Below are positions 50,401 through 61,182 of a stretch of DNA of 64,000 bases, one piece after another. Origin of the DNA: Ectocarpus siliculosus (taxonomy: Eukaryota > Sar > Phaeophyceae > Ectocarpales > Ectocarpaceae); assembly GCA_000310025.1 (NCBI GenBank), contig FN649742.1, positions 528,241 to 592,240 on the forward strand, read 5' to 3'. The notes under the pieces were generated by a model. It did no database searches. It worked only from the letters and a program-made list of their open reading frames with translations, and was not told the origin of the DNA. Position numbers and translations under genes: made by a program. Every line of letters starts with the position of its first letter. The stretch's first letter is position 1.

Positions 50401-52858
50401 GCGCGACTAGGTGTAGAAGAGGTGGAAACTCCCATCGGGGCCTTCAACGAGCTCTACAGGTGGGGGTTGCATCAGTGCTCGGTTGCAGTCGAACCTTCCA
50501 CGTGCGCGTGTCGCCTTTCGACCCATCCCGTGTATACCTTCAGACATTCCGTGCGTTGCCGGTATCGTGGCGGAACCCAACCTACAATAGAGCACGCTTC
50601 TCCGTACCTCTTGACTACTTGTAGCATGAGCTCGTCTGTACAGCATGGTGCTGAGCCTGCAGAATCTTCATCCATCCGAAAGTCAAACGGAGTTTTAGTT
50701 GTTTCCCACCTGGTCTATAGGTGCCTGTTCGGCTTGTTGGCATGCGTATGACAAGTACTGACCAACGCGTGTCTGCGATGACTTGGTATCTAAATGTGTT
50801 TATGCCGTAGTTTAAGGCTCAGTCCAAAGCCACAAACGAAAAGCGGCGCATCTACCACAGCAGCACAAACACTTTGGATGGTTTCACTCAGCGACAGCGA
50901 CGACATTTCGTCCTTGTTTTCGTGCGTTTCATCCCATGTTTTTCCCCGCACAATCGTACTTCATTGGCTTCACACTGGGGTCACGCTGAAGTGGATTTTC
51001 TCCACTTCGAGAGCTGTATAGATTTTCCACTTCGAGAGCTATGTACTGTTTGAATGGGGATCGTTTTTTTGTCTTTGCTAAGTTCGCCCATCTATTTACT
51101 CTTGTCCCTTTCTGTTGCGCAGCAAGTACAAGCTGATGGAGAGCAACATGGACAAAGCCAAGCAGTCCATGAAGGACAAAGTGCCCGAAATTGAGCGCTC
51201 GCTCGAGCTCGTCAGGCACCTCCAGGAACGACAGGTATGGCATGCATAAGTATTGACAGGAACACACTGTAGTGATTGTCACTATATTTAACATGCTTCG
51301 TAATCCTTTGTGATATCTGTCGTAGTAGAGAGTCGAGACATCTCGGGGTCTCAAGATGATAAAATGTGGTTGGAATTCCATGTTCAAAATGATGTTGTGC
51401 TGCATTATTTCGCGTATGTGCCTACTTCCGGTTTATTCCGACAAATTCGCTTCCCGCACATAACTGCTTCCCTTTCTCTTTGTCAGGACAAGGAGGAAAC
51501 CGTCAAGACTAACTATAGCCTAGCCGACACAGTGTTCGCAAAAGCAGAACTTAAGTGTGACGGCCGGGTATGCATCTGGCTTGGGGTGAGTGTATTCTTG
51601 AGCAGCGGCGAATGAAGCTCTAGCAAAGCACGTTTGAACGTTTGAACCCAGCAGTGGGTGTATCGTTACATGTGTTCAAGCGTGTTGGGTTCGTTGTGCA
51701 ATCGGCTGTAGCATACGATGGTAACAATCCGCTGCCTTGGGTGCGAGCGCTTGCTTATGGTTTATGAATTAAAATAAACATCTTTCGCTTAGAAATAACG
51801 CCAGGTGGACATTAAACCCCATGCTACACTATGCTGGCGTTTCTCGCCGACTACATCTATTCAAAACAGATTCCGGTAAAGTATAGGTGTGCGCTTCTGC
51901 ATGATCACTCCTGCACTCTCTCAGCTCCATACAGTATTCGAACATTCAAACAAGCTCACCGCTGCTGTTCATCGGACCCCTCATACTCCAATCACACCAT
52001 GTATTGATGTGTTCCGTTTGGTATTGGCTTGGCGTGGGTCTGGTGGGCCCGTGTTTCTTCAGGCATCGGTGATGGTGGAGTACACATACAAGGAGGCTCT
52101 GGAGTTGCTCGAGAGAAACTTGGCGACTGCCCTGGAGAAAAAAGTGAGCATTTGCCTTGAGGATAAATCATGTATCACATCTGAGTTAAAGCCTGTTGAG
52201 GTGGTCAACATACTTTCTTTTTCGTGGTATGCCTACGCTGTGTTACTATTGGTTACGCGGTAGTCGAGGCGGTGCAGTGTCGCCTTGCCCCCACAAGCAA
52301 CCTTTATGGATGGGAGCACAGATTGTAGCGTCGCCAATGCGGGTGTTGTCGAGCGGCAGCCGGACGTGCAGTTGGCATGGATTGGAGCATGCCAGTCGAT
52401 TCCTCTTGTTTTTTTGTTTCATCTGGTGCATACGCTATCGCCGGTTAATTCATGTATGCATACTCCAGTCTTTCTCCCTCGACTCCCCGACACGTGACTC
52501 TGGGGCTAGAGCGTACTATATAAGTATCAGCGTAAAGCTTGTCCTCATCCGGTTCGTTCGCATTGCCCTGTACGGATGCAGTAGCGCTGCCGAACAAAGC
52601 AGCAGACTCCGACAGTCATTGCTCGCCAAAGCCGGCTTGGGGTTTTGTTTTGAGGTTCCTCAGTTTGATGTCGTGCCCCATACCGTGCGCGGCGTTCGTG
52701 TCCTACAGAAAACAACACAGGAAGACTTGGAGTTTTTGCGAAACCAGAGCATCACCGTGGAGGTGAACATGGCGCGCTTGTACAACTACGACGTCCTGAG
52801 GCGGCGGAAGGCAGAAGAAGCCAAAAAGAGGAAAGAGGAGGCTAAGTCCGCGGCGTGA
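47411..52858 (+). CDS. PFDN3: prefoldin subunit 3 (VBP1 homologue)
   Basis: Exons: 47411-47515, 50380-50459, 51123-51234, 51487-51585, 52063-52143, 52709-52858; junction phases 0,2,0,0,0 and a product of 208 residues, close to the usual 190-200. Family marks in order: RGIPEVVFI then DDVVQFLARLG, the first coiled-coil helix KYKLMESNMDKAKQSM, VPEIERSLELVRHLQ, the beta-hairpin part YSLADTVFAKAEL and VCIWLGASVMVEYTY, and the second helix ALELLERNLATALEK, LEFLRNQSITVEVNMARLYNYDV. The C-terminus is a Lys/Glu/Ala tail. Prefoldin is a heterohexameric co-chaperone that hands nascent actin and tubulin to the CCT chaperonin; subunit 3 is an alpha-class subunit. Intron 1 is unusually long (2,864 bp) and holds two mobile-element insertions. 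Confidence 0.92.
47737..47963. mobile_element. diverged MITE, family A (copy 2), in prefoldin intron 1
   Basis: The right end GTGTGGTATCTTATGCAATG followed by TACGG matches the right terminus of the copy at 54455-54671. The internal CGACGCCATTTTCGGC matches the body of the other copies. The left end is eroded and its position is approximate. Confidence 0.5.
49172..50084. mobile_element. 0.9-kb near-palindromic foldback element in prefoldin intron 1
   Basis: The left arm, about 49172-49579, is the reverse complement of the right arm, about 49683-50084, with scattered mismatches and small indels. The central spacer is about 103 bp. Outer ends read TGACAAAATGGGGTACACCC and, inverted, GGGTATACCCCATATTGTCA. 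The motif CCCCATTTTGTTCAC recurs inside the arms. There is no coding capacity resembling a transposase. The structure fits a foldback element or a MITE with very long inverted repeats. Confidence 0.8.
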
Positions 52859-54454
52859 TAACCTGATCACCTCGAACGGGCCTTGAGATTAGTTATATCG
52901 TTATATGTTTTATCCAACTCGAGTTAGCCAACACATTTCGAAAAGAAGAGGGCCGACAACCGGAGAGGCAGGTTACGCCCCTGCATACCGCAGAACGTGT
53001 CGTAAAGCGCGTATCTGTCCTCGGCGCATGGCGGTGTTCGGTGGTAACCAACAGCGGTGCCGATACAGCGGCCATGAAGTTGAACTTACTTAAGACGTAG
53101 CCTGCCGTTGGCTGTGCGTCGTGTGTCCTACAATCAGACTTGCTTCGGGAGTGGCCTATTCTGCTGGACAACGATAGATGATACCGTTCGCCTTGAGTTT
53201 TTCCTCTGACGCGACTGATGTTTCGGTTTTGGAGCCTTGAGGGATCAATGGGGATTTGTTTATGTTATACATTGTATCGAGGTCGAGAGTGCCGGTGTGT
53301 GCAACACGAAGGACGCGAGTTCGATGTAAATGTCGCCTTACAGATTGCTCACAAAGAGAGACCTGTCAATGACTCTACACTGCTGTACGCTCGAAGATTA
53401 TTTGCGATTCCATTGTTTTTTTTCCTTGTCCAAGCACGACCATCGCATGGGCGAGTTTTCGTGTTCTCCTTCTCGCGCGCGTGTGGATCAAGGATTTTTT
53501 GCCGTCGCGTTGTCAATAACGCCAACGGCCAACTGAGAGCAACCATTTCTCTTGTCGCATTCTACAAAAACCAAGTGAATGCTCAACACACGCAGCGGTG
53601 CATGGGTCTCTTTAGGGCGACTCCAATCTGGCACTGGGATAGCAGTCTATGTTAGACAACGGTTAAGATCAGAGATGATCATCACGTTTCCTTACTCGGA
53701 AAAAGTGAAAAAGTGTCCTGGCCTCTGGAGCCCCCCTTCCTCGTTGCAGGTACGGAACCGTGCAGGTATTTTGGCGAGATCCCACATTGCAGTCAAAACG
53801 GCAGATCAAAAACTCTCGCGCTTCACTGTCTAAAACGGCAACGGTGAGCGAAGCGCACGCGGAGCTTTATAGCCGCGTGGAGCACTTAGAAAGCCGCGAA
53901 TAACCTACAAGCTAATCCTGACACCTGTGAACATCGTGACGCCCAGCCCTGTGCAACCCCGCACCCCGCAGTTTGCAAACGCCGACACGCCGCCAGAAAT
54001 GCCAGAAACCCAATTTCTCGATTCACCCGCAAGTTAGCAAGTCCACTTCGCCCGCCTAGCCGCCTTGCGTCTACTCCATACCGAAACTTCGAATGCTATC
54101 TTAAAGAGGTGAGTACGAGTAGTGTTGTAGGCAAGTTTTAAGGCCAAATGATACATGTTTGAAGTATGTTTGACAATTTTGTTACAGCAGTATTTGTAAG
54201 AGGTACATGTTCTGTCCTCGAATAAAGCCGATTTCAAGTCGATTCAACGTCAATTCAAACGTCGCTACTCTGTAGGATGACGGGTAGATCAACGCCCGGA
54301 CTTCGAAGGCTGCAAAAGATGGGTAAGACCGTAAGACCAGCATGTAGCCTACTGAAAGTCCAACGACCCATCTCTGCAGTTGTAGTCTATCTCTCTTCCA
54401 ACATTGGTTCTCACAGCAGGTACATATCTGCGCATGTTCGCAAGAAGCCATGAC

Positions 54455-54671
54455 TACCGTAGGTTGCATAAGATACCACACCCCCTGGACAGATTTTCAA
54501 AGCTCGTTTACTCGACGAAGCGCATGCCGAGTTCAAATGATATGTTTTGGGAAAGCTCTCCATGAGACGGTTACAACGCCGCCATTCTCGGCGCCGTCAC
54601 TGGTTTCATGCCGAGAAATCGAGCTTTGATAATCGGCCTAGGGGGCGTGGTATCTTACGCAACCTACGGTA
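54455..54671. mobile_element. MITE, family A reference copy (Stowaway-like, TA target)
   Basis: Terminal inverted repeats of about 31 bp: TACCGTAGGTTGCATAAGAT... on the left and the reverse complement of ATCTTACGCAACCTACGGTA on the right, with two or three mismatches. If the outer TA on each side is the target duplication, the element starts CCGTAGG, as in Tc1/mariner-derived MITEs. It is 217 bp with no coding capacity. Related copies are at 39.4 kb and 47.8 kb. Confidence 0.8.
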
Positions 54672-54682
54672 CAATACACCAT

Positions 54683-54750
54683 CCCGTTCAACTCTGGGTG
54701 TATCTCGAACGGGTAGTCTGTGTTTGTATAATTTTTCCTCACATATGTAC
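54683..54750 (+). repeat. unclassified interspersed repeat, copy 2
   Basis: Begins CATCCCGTTCAACTCTGGG and contains TATCTCGAACGGGTAGTCTG. It matches the segment at 46977-47048 in direct orientation. It starts only about 10 bp after the MITE end, so the two may have a shared insertion history. Confidence 0.55.
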
Positions 54751-54989
54751 AGCAGTATGCATACAGTAGCACTCAGTATGCATACAGTAGCACTAACTAC
54801 AACAAGTAGCTGCTCTCAATGCCAATTGGCAGTGCTCGCAGAACGACCGTAGAGCTTACGGTTTTTTCCAACGTTGGCCTGGGTTGTCGCTGGTCGTTGG
54901 TATGAGTGTAGTAGCGCGAAAATCGAAAGCAGTCAACGTTCAGTCAGATTAGGTATTCGATGTAAAGAGTAGAGATGTCTATTTACGGT

Positions 54990-55240
54990 CTGTTAGTGAT
55001 CTTTAGGTCTAACCGGTGTTGAAGACTAGGGCACACCGCGCAAGGCTAGGACACACCGTGGCCGACCTAACCAACCCAACCCTAACCCTAACCGTCACCC
55101 ACGGCCAACGCACGGCCAACGCACGGCCTAGCGGCCGCGAACTGGGCGAGAACGGTGAGAGGGCGCTGGAGAGGGTCAAGGCTAGGAACCAACGCCTGTC
55201 CAATCAGACGGCGTGAAACAGCTGAGATAGGAAGAGTCAC
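54990..55240 (+). repeat. telomere-repeat-bearing element, copy A
   Basis: Contains AACCCTAACCCTAACC (55079-55093) next to a GC-rich core GCACGGCCTAGCGGCCGCGA (55121-55140). Flanks such as ATCTTTAGGTCTAACCGGTG and GAGAGGGCGCTGGAGAGG match the inverted copy at 59.78-60.05 kb. Outer limits are approximate. Confidence 0.65.
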
Positions 55241-56361
55241 TAACAGAGTGTAAAATCTGCTGCTGAGAGTAGATATCAGACGGTACTGCTGTAGTTGTCT
55301 CCATGGTCTACGCTACAGCTCATGTTCTTTCGTGTTTGGCGTGGAGTACACACCAGACTCGCCCTTTCATGAGAGAGCGAGGGATGTTAAGAAACGGGAA
55401 CTATACGGGTCGAGGGTAGAGTGCAAGGGAGGCAGCTGGATGGAAAAGTAAAAGTCCTTGTACTGCTGAACGCGGGTTCGGCGTGTCCAGCTGGCTCTAT
55501 TCTGTGGCAATACCCCTAAGGTGTAGACGATAGGTCAACTGACACGTCACCATCTAGGAGGTTTAATTCTGTGGTGGCATTGACATTTAAAGTTTTAAGG
55601 TGTTAGCGCGAGGGTTGTGACCCCCGCTGATAGGTTAAATACAAGTAGTATACCTTTATGAACGTGTATAGTAGACTGACGCCAAATATCTGGGACGAAG
55701 TCTCAAATGAAAACAGCAGTGTGCCAGCCTTGATTCGAACTCGTTTTCCTCGGGTCTGCATGTATCCCTTCCCAACATCCGTCGTGGACCGCTATTAGTG
55801 TCGGGCGAGGCAGACATAGCCTTAATCCCCAGATGTGAGTGCTGCCCCGTACTGCGTTAACTTTGACCTGTTGGTGCGGGTATGGTTGTATGTGATACAT
55901 GGCTCAGGTCTCCCCGGGATGACGGAAGATGAGATGCCTAAGAAGTAACATGGGTAGGTTTGTGGGTGCAATTGAGCAGCTTCATTTGTGTTCGTCGTTG
56001 GCGGCGAGATACATGTTTTCAACGAACGGGCTATTTCAAACCAGTTCTCGTCTGTTCGTTTCTTAGGACCCGCAAATGGGGCGACTCTTGCGGGTGTAGC
56101 CTTGGTTTGCCGAGCTTTCTCTTCACGGAAACATTCCCCGGGAAACAGAGCCAGTCCCCGCGACTTTAGTCGTCGAGCGCACATGGCACGGATGCCTGGC
56201 GAGCTCCAGATGCGCGCGGTAGTGTACCGACGAGACTCTATGCGTGCCCCCAGAAGGAGCACGAGAAAGAGCCGATCCCGCCAGAGAAATCAAAGCAGAA
56301 GCAACCACAATAGCGAACTGATACATGTCCGTTCTCCCTACACCCCCCCCATAGGTGCGTG

Positions 56362-59340
56362 ATGGTTACTTCTACCGGTGCACTGGTGGGCATGGCCAGT
56401 TGGTGCTTTGCTTCTTGCGAGGCCTTCATCGTGCCTACACCGACAACTCTCTCGGCTCGACCAACGTCAACCGCCGCAAGAATGTCGGCTGGCTCGGACT
56501 ACGTGTCTACACTCCCTGGAGGTGGGCGAGATAGAGACAGGAAAACCAATAACTTTGCCATTAGGGGTTTCTTTTCGGGGGGAGAGCATGCTCTTGAAAT
56601 CTGCAGATGCTATGCATACAAGCGACCGTACCTATAGTGTCGTGGTCTTCATGAAATTACGCTCAAGTCGACGTGTCCCGCGGAGGCATGTACGGTGCTG
56701 TGCTCTACGGTACACACCTCCTAGACTACCGAGCGAGAAGCGAGGCTCGTGCCACCGAATGTGGTGAAAGGAAGGTCTGCGTCCATTGCAAAATGCGTTC
56801 TCCTCAATTGTTCGCGGCATCTTTTGCCGCTAGCCGCCTGTAAGGACATAAAAGAGATTTGTTGGTGGCGGCTTTGAACCTGTGAAGATCTTGAGAATGC
56901 ACTACACCGGTTCGCTCTCGCTCGCCATAAAAACACATTTGCCTTGCTTGCAGCTCCATTTGCGGATGGGAAAGTGTGGGATCCCGTTGGTCTGTCATCG
57001 GAGGCAGACCCCGAAGACATCAAGAAGTGGCGTGAAGCAGAGATCAAGCACGGGCGCGTGGTGAGAACGTGTTACCCGTACTTTATTGCTGTAGCAATGC
57101 CCGTGTGTGTGCGAGTGCTGTCTCGCTTGAAACCGGTGCTGCTACTGTGTTTGCTGCTATTTTTTCTGCAAATCTCGGTCAACTGCTGTTGTCGATGCAC
57201 ATCCATGGCGTCTGCTGGTACATCTAATCCTCCTTTTACTCTTGTTCTATGCGATGGTACCCTTGTCATGGCAGCAGAATGTGGTGGCGACACAGGGCAA
57301 CTTCGACGATCCGACCCACCCCTTCCTGCCTTTCAATGTTCGTTTTGCTTACTTTTCCGCAGGCTATGCTAGCGTCCGTCGGAGTCCTCGTTGCGGAGGT
57401 GAGCTGTCCATGGTTTTTTCCAACTTCTAGTGCTGTTATTGGTTCGTCGAATACTGTAGCAGCAGTAGCCACGAACCTAGAGCTCTGTACGAGTTGCTGC
57501 TGTTGTCCGTATCGTTAAGCTCCTTCGAGAGAAGCACACAAAAGCACTGGATGATGTTCCATTTTGTTTTTTTTTCTGGAGGGGTCCCTTCAGCTTGGTT
57601 TTTTTGTCAGCTCCCGGTGCCGGAGGAAGCTCGTGGCATGACTGCGAACAAGCTACCCTGAAGAGGACTCAATTTTCTCGCTTTTGCGGCTACTCTTTGC
57701 TGGCGAACAAGTCAATTCTCAAAGCCCGCAACCGTCTAGTACGTCTAGCTGTAAATTTCGCTCTAGACAACGCTACTTCTCCAGGGAATGAATTCCAATT
57801 CCAGCCAGTCGAGTCTTGGCGGCCATGCCGTACAACTGCGTGCCGGCGAGGCCGCCCGTGGCCACTCTCTTGCTGTGCTCTCGTGCCCTCGATGACGAAC
57901 GTGATGCACTTATTTTGGTCCACCGCTTTCCCTACGCACACGTCCGATTCTCGCCTTTCAGAATTTCCATCCATTGTTCCTCGGGCCTGACTACATTGGC
58001 CCCGCCATCTTTCACTTCGAGGAAATCACGGCGCGCTTTCCCCAGGTGCGGCAGGCAGGAAGACAACTGGCGGATGAACAAGAATCGCGGTGGCCAAATA
58101 TTGAAACGTTCGTCTTGACTGTTCCTTGGGCCACCAGGTTGAGGTTATTTTGGGTTGCCCCTCTCTCGTACCCGTAGTGACCGTAGATTGGCAACTTCAG
58201 AATTTTGCGCCCGAGTGATGCACTGCCGACTCACGAAAAATGAACGAGAGAAACGACTATATACATCTGCGTCTTTCCTCCTGCCACGGGCGTGTGCATC
58301 TAGACCCCATACACCCAACCGGCAAACGCCTCACCATCTGTGGGGGGTCGTGGGTGTTTCTTGCTGTTCTCAACGCTAGCCTGTCGTTTCGCCGCACTTG
58401 CCCATACATGCACCAAAAAAATCTTGGATTACGGCAACAGTTCTGGGCGCTCACCCTGCTCGCAATTGCTTGGCTGGAATACCGCCAAATAAACATCGGG
58501 TTTGCCGAGCTCGATCCTGTGACGGGAGAAGGCGGGATGCGACTAGACTACGTTCCGGGAGACCTTGGATTCGATCCTTTGGGGCTTGCTCCAGAAGATG
58601 AGCATGAACTCAACGTCATGAAGACGAAGGAGCTCAACCACGGACGCCTCGCTGTGAGTGCACATGTAGCATGACCGGCAGCTGTGTGGTGTTTCGTGCC
58701 AAGCTGCGCATTCGTTGGTGGTGTGCGTCGTTGATCGTCGTATTTGTGCAAGGCAGGCAAATATTGGATCCTTGTCTGGGTGTGCATGCGCACGTCTTTT
58801 GGGATTTGTGTGTAATGTGTGGGTGAGATGGCAACAGGTGTCACATTCAGCTCACACTTTGCGGGGATTAGCCTCAGCAAGTGAGTGCTGGCGAAAGCGT
58901 ACCAGGCGCTTTAGTTCTTCCTGGAGCCTCCAAGCCGAAAACGAATCACCAGCATGACGCATTCCACACGTCCCGTGGCTTTCTCAAGGTATGGCGCTGT
59001 CTGCATGATCCGGGACCGCCTACGCAGGATTATAAGAGTATCTAGAAAAATAATAGGGAGGGGGCACGCAGACCCTATCCCTAACCCTAACCCTAACCCC
59101 AAGCACGGATTGAATACTTTATCCCATACTTTTGCTTAATCAATTTTGCTGCGTAGACTACTGATGATCCGTCGCCGGCAATGATCCTACCCTGCAATCA
59201 TCCTGGATATCGTTTCCAAATTGATTCACCCACGTCCCTCGTGCCTCTCCTTGTTGAACCAAAACATGTGCGTGTAGATGATTGGCATCACCGGCATGAT
59301 TGTGCAGGAACTCGTGAGGCCGTTGCCAATTTTTGGCTGA
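56362..59340 (+). CDS. light-harvesting chlorophyll a/c (fucoxanthin) binding protein
   Basis: Exons: 56362-56521, 56954-57060, 57363-57398, 57962-58045, 58441-58653, 59278-59340; junction phases 1,0,0,0,0 and a product of 220 residues. The N-terminus MVTSTGALVGMASWCFAS is a signal-peptide-like stretch followed by CEAF-IVP, resembling the ASAF cleavage motif of bipartite plastid presequences in algae with secondary red plastids. Helix 1 is EAEIKHGRVAMLASVGVLVA, helix 2 WALTLLAIAWLEYRQ, and helix 3 KTKELNHGRLAMIGITGMIV. The Glu and Arg of the ExxxxR pairs and the His/Asn ligands for chlorophyll are present. VPGDLGFDPLGLAP precedes helix 3. The protein sits in the thylakoid membrane and harvests light. 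Subfamily (Lhcf, Lhcr or other) cannot be settled by eye. The last intron holds a CCCTAA run, and inverted telomere-repeat-bearing elements lie on both sides of the gene. Confidence 0.92.
59072..59100 (+). repeat. short interstitial telomeric repeat in the last intron of the light-harvesting gene
   Basis: The sequence runs ACCCTATCCCTAACCCTAAC then CCTAACCCC: about four CCCTAA units, the first with one change. It lies within intron 58654-59277 and is distinct from the two larger elements that contain similar hexamers. Confidence 0.8.
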
Positions 59341-61182
59341 GCTTTGCAACGGCTTTGCAGAGGCCAATCAAGGAGCACCGCCATTTGTGGCCTTTCTCAA
59401 ACCTCATGAAATAGCACTTGAGCTAGCGTAGATTGCATCAGTCTGGAGCACGTCGGAAACGTACGTGAGGCGCGCGTGCATCCCCAACGACACACCGTAT
59501 GAGCCGCGTGCGTGCGCAACTTGCTTTGTGGTTGCACGTACGGAACCGTGCCAAGTCGCACGATACGCATCAGGACACCAAAAGCTTATTGCTGCGGTTT
59601 GGGTAAGAGGAAGACAACAGCCATCCGTGCTGTTCCCTCCTTTTTGTATGCCACGTGAGGGCTACGATACCGCTGCTGATACAACAAGAAGCTCGGCAGA
59701 TGATATCGGGATAGAGTGTCGACGAGTCATGCGTCAACACCGTGCTTCGAGTACGTCTTTGCCCTACAAACGAGAAGTGTTTACATTGATAGTAGATCTT
59801 TAGGACTAACGCGTTCTGATTGGTCGGGCGTTGTTCGGCGTTGGTTCTGGCGGCCGATTCCTCTCCAGCGCCCTCTCCCCGTTCCGCATTCCGAGCACGC
59901 GGCGCAGCCGCGTGCCGCCCAGTTCGCGGCCGCTAGGCCGTGCTTTGGCCGTGGGTGAGGGTGAGGGTTAGGGTAGATGTGGGATGAGCAACCTAGCCTT
60001 GCTACGTTCAACATCGGTTAGTCCCAAAGAGTTACTATCAAAGTGTAACCAAGGCTCCTACAAACTAGAGCGTGTAAATTTTTCGTTGCACAGCGGTTTG
60101 GGTCGTTTTTAGCATGTTTTGTACAGTAAATAGTTGAACGCTGTGATAGAAATCGTTGCAGATGCGTCCCGAGACCAAGGGGGTGCAGGCACCAGGTGGG
60201 TACAATTTGCGATTCTTTCGTTGCCGCTTGAAGGTCATGTTCCCCTAGTTAGTGTATGCTTTCTGCGCCCTGTTGAGGTTGACGTGTTGTCCCATGTTCG
60301 GTAATGATGTGCGGTTGACCTGACCCCAAGGTTCAAAAGGGCCGTGCAAGGGCGTACATATCAAGTGAGGGGTCACCAGCGGCATTCAGGGCTACATGCA
60401 GTAGACGAGCGTTGGGATAAGCTGTGTGGATTGCGGTGACGGGCTTCCTCTGTGTATGAAAAACGAAGACACAAAAAGTGGCGGCCTACTTACCAACGGG
60501 TGCATAGATTTGAATGGTTTCCCGGTTTCCCTGTGATGTTGAATTGGCTTTCGGCGATGTGTAGTGGTGTAATTTTCGTTTCCAAACCGGTCAGCAGAGG
60601 CACGGGACCGAGCAACGATCTTTGCAAGGGCGTCATCACCAGGTCCCATTGCTGCTTTTGGCGTTTTTGAGGTTTGTTGCGTTGTGGTTGGATGTTGTCA
60701 AACCCATTCCCACCTCTAGGGCAACGTCAAACCGCCTCGACACAAAACGCTCAGGTTTTCATGGGTACTCTGAGTTAGGGTTGATCACACACCGCCGAGA
60801 GGACACCCACATGCGCTCACCAACCAGCATCGCAACCACCAATTCCACGACAAGCACAACCAGACTGCACCCAGGACAAAGAAGAGCGGGTCGATCTATC
60901 TTCGTTCCACTTTTGAAGGACCACAATAAGACAACATCACCGGTTTCGGGTCCCAGGTGATACCCTGAGTATTGTACAAGAGTAAAGGTATCGTAAAATC
61001 CGTCCGATAGCGCGCGAAAAACGAGCTTGCTTCTACATACACGAAAGGCAACAGGCCAAACAGCCGGTCGTCAAAGCAGCCCTAACACCGAACACCATAG
61101 TCTTACTGGACGGCGGCATCCAAGCACGCCATTTCCTATTGCACAACTGTACAGCTTCCGCGGAAGGAGAGAAAGAATCGGC
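59341..61182. other. 1.8-kb intergenic region
   Basis: The region is between the light-harvesting gene (+) and the Treslin-like gene (-), whose 3' ends converge here. It holds copy B of the telomere-repeat-bearing element and no supported exon. Confidence 0.55.
59780..60050 (-). mobile_element. telomere-repeat-bearing element with terminal inverted repeats, copy B
   Basis: The ends are imperfect inverted repeats: left TTGATAGTAGATCTTTAGGA, right (reverse complement) TTGATAGTAACTCTTTGGGA, both continuing CTAAC. Inside are GAGGGTTAGGGT (59962-59973) and the core CGCGGCCGCTAGGCCGTGC, the inverse of copy A. About 270 bp with no coding capacity. The ends suggest a MITE-like element that carries telomeric hexamers. 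Confidence 0.6.

Larger units (their letters stand above)
52859..56361. other. 3.5-kb intergenic region with repeats
   Basis: No supported exon. It holds the best MITE family A copy (54455-54671), the second copy of the unclassified repeat (54683-54750) and a telomere-repeat-bearing element (about 54990-55240). The last few hundred bases should contain the light-harvesting gene promoter. Confidence 0.5.

Noticed and set aside
53218-53655. 145-codon plus-strand open frame downstream of prefoldin 3
   Set aside because: Composition is not protein-like (runs of aromatic and basic residues) and it lies where 3' flanking sequence is expected.
55722-55815. tRNA gene on the minus strand (TTCGAATC loop-like sequence)
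   Set aside because: The putative T stem does not pair and no acceptor stem or A box fits at the right distance.
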